DNA of 64,000 nucleotides from Faunimonas pinastri (GTDB lineage Bacteria; Pseudomonadota; Alphaproteobacteria; Rhizobiales; Afifellaceae). Position numbers and translations under genes: made by a program. Location: assembly GCF_900110915.1 (NCBI RefSeq), contig NZ_FOFG01000016.1:19805-83804 (forward strand). The letters run 5' to 3'. The notes under the pieces were generated by a model that saw only the letters and a list, made by a program, of their open reading frames with translations, was not told the origin of the DNA and ran no database searches. Positions 26,346 through 34,451 of this stretch are shown here, in pieces. The first letter of the stretch is position 1. Each line of letters starts with the position of its first letter.

Positions 26346-27998
26346 GTGAACCTGCCACTCACGCTTGCCAATCTCGCCGGCACCGTAGCGCTGCTTCTGT
26401 GGGGCGTGCACATGGTGCAAACGGGTGTGCAGCGTGCGTTCGGCGCGCGCCTCGGACAATTCCTGGCAAAGGCGACGAAGAACCGCCTCGCCGCCTTCCT
26501 GGCTGGCATGGGCGTCACCGCCATCCTGCAGAGCAGCACGGCGACGGGCCTGATGGTTACAGGCTTCGCCGCGCAGGGGCTGGTCGATCTCGTGCCGTCG
26601 CTGGCCGTCATGCTGGGTGCCAATGTCGGCTCGACGCTGATCGTGCAGGTTCTTTCCTTCAATGTCAGCGAGATCGCGCCGGTGCTGGTGCTGATCGGCG
26701 TGCTGATGTTTCGCCGGGGGACTGCCGGCACGCACGATCTCGGCCGTGTCTTTATCGGACTCGGGCTGATCCTGATGGCGCTCGGCCAGTTCCTGCAGCT
26801 GATCGAGCCCTACGAGGACCTGCCGAGCCTCCGCATGCTGCTGGGCGCCGTGGCCTCGCAGCCGCTGCTCGACGTCGTGCTGGCGGCGGGGCTCACCTGG
26901 GCGGCGCATTCCAGCGTGGCGGTGGTGATCCTCGTCATGTCCTTCGCGGCCAAGGGTGTCGTTCCGCCCGAGGCAGCCTTCGCGCTGGTGCTCGGCGCCA
27001 ATCTCGGCACGGCGATCAATCCGGTGCTGGAAGGAGCGGCCGGCAACGATCCGGCGGCGCGCCGCCTGCCGCTGGGCAACCTGCTGAACCGCTGCGTGGG
27101 CGTGGCGCTGGCGCTTCTCCTGCTGCCCACGATCTCGCGGTGGATGGTGAGGATCGAGCCGGATGACGCACGCTCGGTCGCCGACTTCCACACCGCGTTC
27201 AACGTCGTGCTGGCGGTGGTTTTCCTGCCGATGCTCCGGCCCTACGCACGAATCCTCCGGCGCTGGTTGCCGTCGCGCGTCGATGCTGCCGATCCGGCGA
27301 AACCGATCTATCTAGACGCGTCGGCCCGCGACGTGCCGTTCCTGGCCCTCGGCGCCGCCGCCCGCGAGGCGTTGCGGCTCGTCGATATCCTTGAAACCAT
27401 GCTGCAGGGCTTTCGCGACGCCATCGACAAGCCCGACCGTCGCCAGATCACCGAGGCCAAGCAGGTCGACGACATCCTCGACAGGCTGAACAGCGCCATC
27501 AAGCGCTATCTCGTCTCGCTCGACGTGGAGGCACTGGGCGAGGAGGACCTTGCCCGGCTGAACCAGATCCTCGTCTTCTCCACCAACATGGAGCAGGCGG
27601 GGGATATCGTGGATCGCCATCTCCTCGGCTTCGCCAGCCGCAAGCTGGAGCGGGGCCTGTCCTCGTCGCGCGAGAGCCGCGAGGAACTCCTGGCCATCGT
27701 CGATCGGCTGCTCTCCAACCTGCGGGCCGCCGCCACCGTCTTCATGACCGACGACACGCGCGCGGCTCGCCTCCTGGCCGACGAGAAGCGGGCTTTCCGG
27801 CAGATCGAGGCCAGGGCAACAAAGGCGCATTTCGATCAGCTGAAGTCCGGCAACGACGGGAACGTCGAGGCGAGCACGCTGCATCTCGATCTCATGCGCG
27901 ACCTGAAGCAGGTCAACGCGCACCTCGTGGCCTCCGCCGCCTATCCGGTGCTGGAGCGCCACGGCGATCTGCTGCCCAGCCGGCTGAAAAAGACCTAG
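26346..27998 (+). CDS. Na+/phosphate symporter family protein with PhoU-like C-terminus
   Basis: A 550-residue inner-membrane protein. The first 310 residues form the NptA/YjbB-type symporter with two inverted Na/Pi repeats, each with its signature: AILQSSTATG...GANVGST and AAHSSVAVV...GANLGTAINP. The last 200 residues are helical and PhoU-like, probably a cytoplasmic regulatory domain. The start is the GTG at 26346 with GGAGGA six bases upstream. It may import or, as proposed for E. coli YjbB, export phosphate. A second phosphate system lies just downstream behind its own promoter. Confidence 0.9.
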   Translation: MNLPLTLANLAGTVALLLWGVHMVQTGVQRAFGARLGQFLAKATKNRLAAFLAGMGVTAILQSSTATGLMVTGFAAQGLVDLVPSLAVMLGANVGSTLIVQVLSFNVSEIAPVLVLIGVLMFRRGTAGTHDLGRVFIGLGLILMALGQFLQLIEPYEDLPSLRMLLGAVASQPLLDVVLAAGLTWAAHSSVAVVILVMSFAAKGVVPPEAAFALVLGANLGTAINPVLEGAAGNDPAARRLPLGNLLNRCVGVALALLLLPTISRWMVRIEPDDARSVADFHTAFNVVLAVVFLPMLRPYARILRRWLPSRVDAADPAKPIYLDASARDVPFLALGAAAREALRLVDILETMLQGFRDAIDKPDRRQITEAKQVDDILDRLNSAIKRYLVSLDVEALGEEDLARLNQILVFSTNMEQAGDIVDRHLLGFASRKLERGLSSSRESREELLAIVDRLLSNLRAAATVFMTDDTRAARLLADEKRAFRQIEARATKAHFDQLKSGNDGNVEASTLHLDLMRDLKQVNAHLVASAAYPVLERHGDLLPSRLKKT

Positions 27999-28039
27999 TC
28001 GGCGGGACAATTCACCGCTCATCAAGGGAAGGGGTGCGA

Positions 28040-28057
28040 ACGTCACGAAAGTGTCAT
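28040..28057 (+). promoter_or_regulatory. Pho-box-like site
   Basis: ACGTCAC (28040-28046), GAAA, GTGTCAT (28051-28057): two direct 7-mers on an 11-bp period, 5/7 and 6/7 matches to the PhoB half site CTGTCAT. It lies 37 bp before the DUF47-pit operon, suggesting PhoB control. Confidence 0.5.
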
Positions 28058-28093
28058 AAAGGCTAGTCGCCCAAAGACGCCCGGAGGGGTTGG

Positions 28094-28732
28094 ATGAACT
28101 GGTTCCGCAAACTGCTGCCGAAAGAGGATCGCTTCTTCACGCTTTTCGAGCAGCATGCCCGGACGGCCACCGAAGCTGCGAAGACCCTTGAGGCCCTGCT
28201 TGCCGGCGGCGAGGAAGTGCCCCAGCGCTGCCGCGAGATCGCGACGATCGAGCACAAGGCCGACGATATCACCCGCGAGGTGATCCTGGCGATCCGCGCG
28301 AGCTTCATCACCCCGTTCGATCGGGGTGACATCAAGGACCTGATCTCGCGGATGGACGACGCTGTCGACCAGATGCACCAGACGGCCAAGGCGATCACGC
28401 TGTTCAAGACGCGGGAGTTCGAGCCGGAAATGCGGGAGATGGGCGCGGCCATCGTCGCCTGCGCCCGCCTGCTGGAAGAGGTGATGCCGCTGCTCTCCGC
28501 GCTCAGCCGCAATGCCGCGCCGATCAGCGACCTCTGCCTGCGGATCTCCACCCTGGAGGGGCAGGCCGACGATGTTTACGACCGCGGCATGAAGGCGCTC
28601 TTCAAGGACGGCATGCCGGACGCGATGAACTACATCGTGCGCAGCCAGATCTACGATCACCTGGAGGAGGTGATCGACCATTTCGAAGACATCGCCGACC
28701 AGATCCAGGGCATCGTTGTCGAGCATGTCTGA
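28094..28732 (+). CDS. DUF47 (PhoU-like) phosphate transport regulator
   Basis: A 212-residue all-helical protein of the TIGR00153/DUF47 family, the usual partner of Pit phosphate transporters. Conserved segments include NWFRKLLPKEDRFFTLFEQHA at the start (quoted in part) and IEHKADDITREVI, whose E/D-rich helices bind metal clusters in the PhoU fold. It modulates the low-affinity transporter encoded 18 bp downstream. The start is the ATG at 28094 with GGAGGGG upstream. Confidence 0.92.
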   Translation: MNWFRKLLPKEDRFFTLFEQHARTATEAAKTLEALLAGGEEVPQRCREIATIEHKADDITREVILAIRASFITPFDRGDIKDLISRMDDAVDQMHQTAKAITLFKTREFEPEMREMGAAIVACARLLEEVMPLLSALSRNAAPISDLCLRISTLEGQADDVYDRGMKALFKDGMPDAMNYIVRSQIYDHLEEVIDHFEDIADQIQGIVVEHV

Positions 28733-28750
28733 GCGCGGAGCCCACGCCGC

Positions 28751-29755
28751 ATGAGCCTGACCGCCAGCATGCTGCCCATCATCGCGCTGATCGCCATCGC
28801 GCTGCTGTTCGATTTCCTGAACGGGCTGCACGATGCCGCGAACTCCATCGCCACCGTGGTGTCCACCCGCGTGCTGCCACCCAAGGCCGCCGTGTTCTGG
28901 GCGGCCTTCTTCAATTTCGTGGCCTTCCTCGTCTTCGGCCTGCATGTTGCGGATACGCTGGGCACCGGCATCGTCAGCATGGGCGTCCTGGACAGCTATG
29001 TGCTTTTCGGCGCGCTGATGGGGGCGATCGCGTGGAACCTGCTCACCTGGTGGGCGGGCATTCCTTCCTCCAGCTCCCACGCGCTTGTCGGCGGCCTGCT
29101 GGGCGCCGGCATCGCCAAGGCCGGGTTCAGCGCGATCGTCTGGAACGGCGTGCTCAAGACCATCGGCGCCATCGTGCTGTCGCCGGCGCTGGGCTTCTTC
29201 CTGGCGCTGCTGCTCGTTCTGGTGGTGACGTGGATCGTGGCGCGCCGGACCCCTTTCGCGGTGGACCGCAGCTTCCGCGTCCTGCAGTTCATCTCCGCCG
29301 CCCTGTATTCCCTCGGCCACGGCGGCAACGACGCGCAGAAGACGATGGGCATCATCGCGGGCCTGCTCTATGCCGGCGGCTTCCTCACCGGCCCCTTCCA
29401 CGTGCCGCTCTGGGTGGTGCTCGCCTGTCAGTCGGCGATGGCTTGCGGCACGCTGTTCGGCGGCTGGCGCATCGTTCGCACCATGGGATCGCGCATCACC
29501 GACCTCAACCCGATGCAGGGTTTCTGCGCGGAGATCGGCGGCGCGATCACGCTGTTCCTCGCGACCTATCTGGGCATCCCCGTTTCCACCACGCATACGA
29601 TCACCGGCGCGATCGTGGCTGTCGGCGCGGCGCGGCGCACGCGCGCGGTGCGCTGGAACGTCGCCAGCAGCATCGTCGTGGCCTGGGTGGTCACCATCCC
29701 CGCCGCTGGTCTGGTCGGCGCCCTGTTCTACGCAGTCGCCCGGCTCTTCGCGTAA
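28751..29755 (+). CDS. pit: Low-affinity inorganic phosphate transporter, Pit family
   Basis: A 334-residue inner-membrane permease with about ten membrane helices that imports neutral metal-phosphate complexes driven by protons. The two Pit signatures are visible: FDFLNGLHDAANSIATVV near residue 18 and the mirrored GHGGNDAQKTMGII near residue 196. The substrate-loop motif PSSSSHALVGG (about 103) and its partner PVSTTHTITGA (about 279) are also present. It is co-transcribed with DUF47 (18 bp gap). A strong hairpin 36 bp after the stop ends the unit. Confidence 0.95.
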   Translation: MSLTASMLPIIALIAIALLFDFLNGLHDAANSIATVVSTRVLPPKAAVFWAAFFNFVAFLVFGLHVADTLGTGIVSMGVLDSYVLFGALMGAIAWNLLTWWAGIPSSSSHALVGGLLGAGIAKAGFSAIVWNGVLKTIGAIVLSPALGFFLALLLVLVVTWIVARRTPFAVDRSFRVLQFISAALYSLGHGGNDAQKTMGIIAGLLYAGGFLTGPFHVPLWVVLACQSAMACGTLFGGWRIVRTMGSRITDLNPMQGFCAEIGGAITLFLATYLGIPVSTTHTITGAIVAVGAARRTRAVRWNVASSIVVAWVVTIPAAGLVGALFYAVARLFA

Positions 29756-29790
29756 ACGTCCAAGCGGGGCTGGTCTTTGCCCTACGCCTC

Positions 29791-29817
29791 GCGGGCCAAG
29801 GTGTCGCCTTGGCCCGC
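29791..29817 (+). terminator. Hairpin after pit
   Basis: A perfect 11-bp stem GCGGGCCAAGG/CCTTGGCCCGC with loop TGTCG lies 36 bp past the pit stop. It is followed by only a weak T stretch. Confidence 0.6.
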
Positions 29818-29891
29818 ACGGTTTCATCGCCTAAGTGTTTCCGACCGTCCTTCCGGGCGGATCCTTGCAGTGTGACGGGCCGAACCACGGA

Positions 29892-30560
29892 ATGTCGGAA
29901 ACCTCGTTGGAGCGCGCGCGCGCCGGAAAGACCGGTCGGCCTTCCCGCCAGACGTCGCTGGAGCTGACGCAGCGGATTCTGGATGTCGCGACCGCGATGT
30001 TCCTGGAATGCGGCTATGGCGCCTCCAGCGTCGACACGCTGGCGGCCGTCGCGTGCATTTCCAAGCGCACCTTCTACGCTCGTTTTCCCTCCAAGGCGGA
30101 TCTCTTCGAGGCGGTGATCGTCCGCTACATCAACGATCGGCTGTCCGGTTTCGAGAGCGAGATCGTTGCCTGCGACGACCTGCGCCAGACGCTGACGGAC
30201 ATCGCGACCGGGCTCCTGAAACGGACGCTGACGCCCGAAACCATCGCGCTCGATCGCATGATCACGGGGGAGGTGAAGCAGTTCCCGGAACTCGCCCGCA
30301 CCCTCTACGACCACGGTGTCGTTCGCGTCGCCGGGGCGGTGGGGCGGGTCATCGAACAGGCGATCGGGCGGGGCGAGATCGCGGGCGGGGAGGTGGATTT
30401 CCTCGCCATCTCCTTCATCGACCTCACTGTCGGCCCGGCACTCCGTCGTGCCAGCCTCGGTCTCGAACCGGCGATCTTCAGCGACAAGAACGAGGTGCAT
30501 GTCCGCAAGGCGGTCGACCTCTTCCTCAATGGCTGCCGCCGGCAGAGCGGCGAGCCCTGA
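29892..30560 (+). CDS. TetR/AcrR-family transcriptional regulator
   Basis: A 222-residue repressor-type protein. The TetR helix-turn-helix spans about residues 22-68 (RILDVATAMFLECGYGASSVDTLAAVACISKRTFYARFPSKADLF, quoted only to mark its bounds in parts: RILDVATAMF to FPSKADLF). A helical ligand-binding C-terminal domain follows, of the AefR-like type. The start is set at MSETSLERARAG (29892), since the family's basic leader GRPSRQ follows; 19 more codons are open upstream. It lies before bluB on the same strand, 59 bp apart. The ligand is unknown. Confidence 0.88.
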   Translation: MSETSLERARAGKTGRPSRQTSLELTQRILDVATAMFLECGYGASSVDTLAAVACISKRTFYARFPSKADLFEAVIVRYINDRLSGFESEIVACDDLRQTLTDIATGLLKRTLTPETIALDRMITGEVKQFPELARTLYDHGVVRVAGAVGRVIEQAIGRGEIAGGEVDFLAISFIDLTVGPALRRASLGLEPAIFSDKNEVHVRKAVDLFLNGCRRQSGEP

Positions 30561-30619
30561 CGCGCGGCGGCGGAAACGATCGCTGGCGGCTTTCAACAAT
30601 CGAGCGGGATGACAGACGA

Positions 30620-31267
30620 GTGGACGTGACCGGTAGCCATGGTGTCGGGGAGGACGCGCGCGCCGCGCTGCTGGAACTCCTCGTCTGGCGGCGAGACGTG
30701 CGGCGCTTCAGGACGGACCCGCTGCCATCGGGCGCATTCGAGCGGCTGGTCGAGACCGCCTGCCTCGCGCCCTCCGTCGGGTTGAGCCAGCCTTGGCGTT
30801 TCGTGCTGGTGGAAGCGCCGGAAAGGCGCCGTGCCGTCCGCGCTTCATTCGAGGCGTGCAATGCGGAAGCCTTGTCCCGCCAGAGCGGCGAGCGCGCGGC
30901 GCTTTATGCCGGGCTGAAGCTCGCCGGCCTGGACGAGGCACCGATCCAGTTCGCCGTCTTTGCCGACCGCGCCACGAGCCAGGGTCACGGCCTCGGCCGC
31001 ATGACCATGCCGGAAACAATCGATTATTCCGCCGTGATGGCGCTCTACACGCTCTGGCTCGCCGCGCGAACGGAGGGGATTGGCCTTGGCTGGGTCTCCA
31101 TCCTCGACCCGGTGGCGGTTGCCGCCGCGCTCGACGTGCCGGCCGGCTGGAGCTTCATCGGCTATTTCTGCCTGGGCTACCCCGTCGAGGAAACCGACGT
31201 CCCCACGCTGGAGCGGGACGGCTGGGAACGGCGCTGCGATCCCCGGGCCGTACTCGTCCGGCGCTGA
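30620..31267 (+). CDS. bluB: 5,6-dimethylbenzimidazole synthase
   Basis: A 215-residue nitroreductase-fold enzyme that breaks down reduced FMN with oxygen to make dimethylbenzimidazole, the lower ligand of vitamin B12. Characteristic segments are WRRDVRRFRTDPLP (FMN-binding arginines), APSVGLSQPWRFVLV, GLGRMTMPETIDYSAVMA (the lid typical of BluB rather than ordinary nitroreductases) and ARTEGIGLGWVSILDP. The start is uncertain: GTG at 30620 is the most likely and the ribosome site is weak; GTG at 30626 is an alternative. No cobalamin riboswitch or other cob genes are seen nearby. Confidence 0.92.
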   Translation: MDVTGSHGVGEDARAALLELLVWRRDVRRFRTDPLPSGAFERLVETACLAPSVGLSQPWRFVLVEAPERRRAVRASFEACNAEALSRQSGERAALYAGLKLAGLDEAPIQFAVFADRATSQGHGLGRMTMPETIDYSAVMALYTLWLAARTEGIGLGWVSILDPVAVAAALDVPAGWSFIGYFCLGYPVEETDVPTLERDGWERRCDPRAVLVRR

Positions 31268-31276
31268 TGGGACGGG

Positions 31277-32374
31277 TCAGTCCTTCGGCAGGATCAGCCT
31301 GGTGTCGCCGGGTTCGTGCCCCTGCAGAACGCTGGTCTCCTGCTCCGTCCGGAAGAGGGTCCATGCCGCGATGAAGAGCGCCGCGATCAGCGGCCCGATC
31401 ACGAAGCCGTTGATGCCGAGCAGCGACATGCCGCCGACCGTGGAGATCAGCACGACATAGTCGGGCAGCTTGGTTTCCTTGCCGACCAGCGGCGGCCGCA
31501 GCAGATTGTCGACGAGGCCGATCACAGCGACGCCCACGAAGATCAGGATGATGCCCTTGATGTAGGATCCCGTGACCAGCAGGTAGAGGGCGACGGGCGC
31601 CCAGACGACGGCCGCGCCGATGGCCGGCAACAGCGACAGGAACGCCATCAGCACGCCCCAGAGCAGGGCTCCCTCGATGCCGATCAGCCAGAAGGTGACC
31701 CCGCCGATCACGCCCTGGACGACGGCGATGATGACGTTGCCCTTGACGGTTGCCCGGACGACGGCGGCGAACTTGCCGAGAAGCTGGTTGGTGTACTCGT
31801 GGCTGAGCGGCATCGAAGCGCGAATCGCGCGGCTGATCCTGCGCCCGTCGCGAAACAGGAAGAACAGCAGATAGAGCATGATGCCGAAGCTCACCACGAA
31901 CTGAAGCGTGTTCTGTCCGATGCTGAGCGCACGTCCCGCGACGAGCTGGCTTGCCTGCATGGCAGCGGAGGAGAGCTTCTCGCGCACGATGCCGAGATCG
32001 ACGCCGGCATCGTTCATCCAGCCCTTGATGGATTCGGGAATCGCGGCCTGGAAGCGGGTGAAGTACTCGCCGAAATCGATGTTTCGATCGTGCACCTTCT
32101 GCACCACCGTGACGCCTTCCTGGACCAGCGAGGTCATCAGCACCGCGACCGGAATGATCGCCAGAAGGATGCAGACGAGCACGCTGAGGAGCGCCGCCAC
32201 GTTGGCCCTTCGCGGAAGACGGTTTTCCAGCGCGCGATGCATCGGCTGAAAGATGATCGCCAGGATCACAGCCCACAGGACGGCGCTGTAATAGGGCAGC
32301 AGCAGCCAGCCGAATGCGACGGTGATGACCGCCAACAGCAGAAAGAACGCCTTGCGCTGGACCGGAATGTTCAT
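31277..32374 (-). CDS. AI-2E family transporter
   Basis: A 365-residue inner-membrane protein of the PerM/YdiK/AI-2E exporter family with about eight membrane helices. The family-typical stretches are FVVSFGIMLYLLFFLFRDG, LPAIGAAVVWAPVALYL and LISTVGGMSLLGINGFVIGPL (quoted in parts). Substrate is unknown; some members export autoinducer-2 and others are Na+/H+ antiporters. The start is at MNIPVQRKAF (32374) because AAGGAG lies 7 bases upstream. It converges with bluB (9 bp). A near-match to the EcfG promoter sits 24 bp upstream. Confidence 0.9.
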   Translation of the reverse strand: MNIPVQRKAFFLLLAVITVAFGWLLLPYYSAVLWAVILAIIFQPMHRALENRLPRRANVAALLSVLVCILLAIIPVAVLMTSLVQEGVTVVQKVHDRNIDFGEYFTRFQAAIPESIKGWMNDAGVDLGIVREKLSSAAMQASQLVAGRALSIGQNTLQFVVSFGIMLYLLFFLFRDGRRISRAIRASMPLSHEYTNQLLGKFAAVVRATVKGNVIIAVVQGVIGGVTFWLIGIEGALLWGVLMAFLSLLPAIGAAVVWAPVALYLLVTGSYIKGIILIFVGVAVIGLVDNLLRPPLVGKETKLPDYVVLISTVGGMSLLGINGFVIGPLIAALFIAAWTLFRTEQETSVLQGHEPGDTRLILPKD

Positions 32375-32397
32375 GGTTCTCCTTGCGACGACCTGCA

Positions 32398-32422
32398 AAC
32401 AGCGCGCGTGCCACCATGTTCC
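32398..32422 (-). promoter_or_regulatory. Possible EcfG-type promoter (one mismatch)
   Basis: Reading leftward: GGAAC (32422-32418), 16 bases, TGTT (32401-32398), one base off CGTT. It lies 24 bp before the AI-2E transporter start, close to the spacing of the three perfect sites in this window. Confidence 0.4.
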
Positions 32423-32514
32423 ATCGGACGACGTTTCGATCAACCGAATGAATCACGAACAATGTCGCAGGGGCGCCCGACGGTCGATCCGTCGCCGGGC
32501 GCTCGGCCTAATGG

Positions 32515-32712
32515 TCAGAGGTCGTTTTTCTCGTCCGGCAGTTCGTGACCGCGGCGCTGGAGAATGCGATCCGCGACGGGGACCATCCCGAAGGGCACCA
32601 GAAGCACGGAAGTGCCCGCGATGGCACGCGAGCCGGTGACCAGCCAGAGGCCGGAGCAGATGATCGTGGACAAGAGGGCGACGAGCATCACGCCCCTGGC
32701 AATATAACCCAT
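32515..32712 (-). CDS. Small membrane protein, uncharacterised
   Basis: A 65-residue protein with two predicted membrane helices (about 5-27, ARGVMLVALLSTIICSGLWLV in part, and 32-48) and a charged C-terminal tail (ILQRRGHELPDEKNDL). GGGAGA is placed well upstream of the ATG at 32712. No family recognised. It stands alone between the transporter and the next small gene. Confidence 0.65.
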   Translation of the reverse strand: MGYIARGVMLVALLSTIICSGLWLVTGSRAIAGTSVLLVPFGMVPVADRILQRRGHELPDEKNDL

Positions 32713-32876
32713 CGGGTTCTCCCGGTTTTCACCGGGCGCAGATGGCCGACCTGCGACAATCTGTCAAGCGTGCCTGTCGCGGGCTCGATGGGAGAAGGGC
32801 TTTAGACCGCCGGTCGCGGGATCGGCGGTCTTTCCTGACCGACCGTCGCCGTCTCAGGCGCGGTCAGTCTTGTTGC

Positions 32877-33074
32877 TCACCGGCGGTGCAGGCCGGCCCC
32901 GCAATCGCCCGAAACATGGCCGGCGGAAGAGCCCGGTCGGTCGAGCGCCTGGGCGAGCTGCTGGCGCAGATCCTCAAGATGATTGAGTGCCAGTCGTTCC
33001 TTCGCGGTCTTCGAGGCCACGGCCAGACTATGTCTTCGCACTGCGTTGAGCTGGTCGAGATTCGTCTTCAGCAT
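32877..33074 (-). CDS. Small basic protein, uncharacterised
   Basis: A 65-residue protein, helical and charged in the first 45 residues (LDQLNAVRRHSLAVASKTAKERLALNHLEDLRQQLAQAL, in parts), which could form a coiled coil. It has no membrane helix or signal peptide. A good ribosome site (GGGAGG) precedes the ATG at 33074, the main support for it being a gene. No family recognised. Confidence 0.5.
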   Translation of the reverse strand: MLKTNLDQLNAVRRHSLAVASKTAKERLALNHLEDLRQQLAQALDRPGSSAGHVSGDCGAGLHRR

Positions 33075-33276
33075 GAAAAAACCTCCCCGATAGGCGGCAT
33101 GGGGATAAGCTTTCTTGTCGTTTGCCGCACAGGTTCAATTCGTGAGGAGCCAGCTTGTTCCTCTTGTATGAGGCGGCGTCCCCGATTGCGGTTTATTCTC
33201 CCGGCTGAGGTCGGGTGAGTGCTTCGCGCCCGGAGGCGCTGTCCCGCCCGACCATTCTCTCCGTCCTGAGGAAATC

Positions 33277-33687
33277 ATGTCCATCGACCCGCAGCAACAG
33301 AAACCCCCGCCGATCGAGCCGACGATCCGCACCATCGCCATGCCGGCCGACACCAATCCGGCGGGAGACATCTTCGGCGGCTGGCTGTTGGCGCAGATGG
33401 ATTTCGCCGCCGGTGCGGCCGCCGCGCGCCGGGCACGTGGGCGCTGCGCCACGATCGCCATCGACGCGATGACGTTTCTGCGGCCGGTGCTGGTGGGTGA
33501 CGAGGTGAGTTTCTACGCGGAAATCGTCAAGGTCGGGCGAACCTCGATGCACATCAGGGTCAAGGCCTGGCGTCGCGACCGCGAAAGCGAGGAAACGGAA
33601 CAGGTGACGGAGGGTACGTTCACCTTCGTGGCGATCGATTCCAGCGGGCGACCTCGTCCGATCGAGTCGGAAGGCGGGAATAACTGA
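33277..33687 (+). CDS. Acyl-CoA thioesterase, YciA-like hotdog fold
   Basis: A 136-residue single-hotdog protein. The N-terminal MPADTNPAGDIFGGWLLAQMD is the YciA/acyl-CoA hydrolase signature (aspartate in NPAGDIFGGW, quoted in parts), followed by AIDAMTFLRPVLVGDEVSFYAE. The family hydrolyses acyl-CoA esters in the cytoplasm, generally as hexamers. The start is the ATG at 33277, with GAGGAAAT just upstream. Confidence 0.92.
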   Translation: MSIDPQQQKPPPIEPTIRTIAMPADTNPAGDIFGGWLLAQMDFAAGAAAARRARGRCATIAIDAMTFLRPVLVGDEVSFYAEIVKVGRTSMHIRVKAWRRDRESEETEQVTEGTFTFVAIDSSGRPRPIESEGGNN

Positions 33688-33694
33688 CGATCCA

Positions 33695-33716
33695 GCCGGC
33701 GGGTTCTCCCGCCGGC
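33695..33716. terminator. Bidirectional hairpin between convergent genes
   Basis: A perfect 9-bp stem GCCGGCGGG/CCCGCCGGC with loop TTCT lies between the thioesterase stop (33687) and the YidB-like stop (33730). There is no T run on either side, so its strength is uncertain. Confidence 0.55.
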
Positions 33717-33729
33717 GATGTCAGGTGGA

Positions 33730-34386
33730 TCAGATCCACTGCGAGGCTTGCGCCTCGTCCGGCACCTTGCCCTGCGGCGTCATGCCGTCGACCACGTGGG
33801 GCAGCATGCGGGAGAGCTCGGAGAGAACTTCCTGGTGAGGCACGCCGGTCTGGCGCGAAAGTTCGTCCACCGTGTCGCTGCCCAGCGCGTCGTTCAGCTG
33901 TGCAGGTTCGAGCTGACGGTTCTCGCCGTTGCCGATCCAGGAATTCGCCACGTCGCCATGGCCGCTCTGCTGCAGTTGCTGAAGCAGGCCGCCGAGACCG
34001 CCGGCAATGACGGGACCGGACATGCCGCCGGAACCGTTCAGCACCTGGCCTAGGATGCTGCCCAATCCGCCACCGCCACCGCCACCCAGCGCGCCGCCCA
34101 AACCTCCGCCAAGCCCGCCGCCGGGCTGCGCCGAGGCGCCCTGATTGCCGAGACCGCCGAGCAGGCCCCCCAAACCGCCGAGACCGCCCTGGCCGCCTGC
34201 CGCGCGTGCGGCGAACATGGCCAGCAGCAGCTTGACGAGCTGGGAGGACATGCCGCTCCCACCGGCCTGGCCCGGAGCCTGGGCCTGGCCCTGAGCCTGG
34301 CTTTGCCCTGCCGTGTCATAGCCGGTGCTCTGGCCGAGCCCGGAGCGGTTCAGCGCGGAGCCGATGACGTCGTCGAGAAAACCCAT
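33730..34386 (-). CDS. YidB-family (DUF937) protein
   Basis: A 218-residue protein. It begins with the family opening MGFLDDVIGSAL, has a Gln/Gly-rich linker (about 20-45) and a very Gly-rich middle (about 64-112, GGLGGLGGLLGGLG type). The conserved YidB C-terminal domain follows (QQSGHGDVANSWIGNGEN, ALGSDTVDELSRQTGVPHQEVLSELSRMLPHVVDGMTP, quoted in parts). Function is unknown; the glycine-rich middle could insert into or coat membranes. It lies downstream of two stress-type genes but beyond their terminator. Confidence 0.88.
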   Translation of the reverse strand: MGFLDDVIGSALNRSGLGQSTGYDTAGQSQAQGQAQAPGQAGGSGMSSQLVKLLLAMFAARAAGGQGGLGGLGGLLGGLGNQGASAQPGGGLGGGLGGALGGGGGGGLGSILGQVLNGSGGMSGPVIAGGLGGLLQQLQQSGHGDVANSWIGNGENRQLEPAQLNDALGSDTVDELSRQTGVPHQEVLSELSRMLPHVVDGMTPQGKVPDEAQASQWI

Positions 34387-34400
34387 CTGCGTTCCCCTTC

Positions 34401-34434
34401 AAAAGAAAAAGGGCCCGCCTCGAAAGGCGGACCC
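34401..34434 (-). terminator. Rho-independent terminator of the DUF2382 operon
   Basis: Reading leftward: a 10-bp GC stem (GGGTCCGCCT/AGGCGGGCCC, one G-T pair) with loop TTCG, followed by TTTTTCTTTT. It sits 18 bp past the stop of the stress protein, a textbook terminator. Confidence 0.9.
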
Positions 34435-34451
34435 GCTTTGTGCCGTTACGA

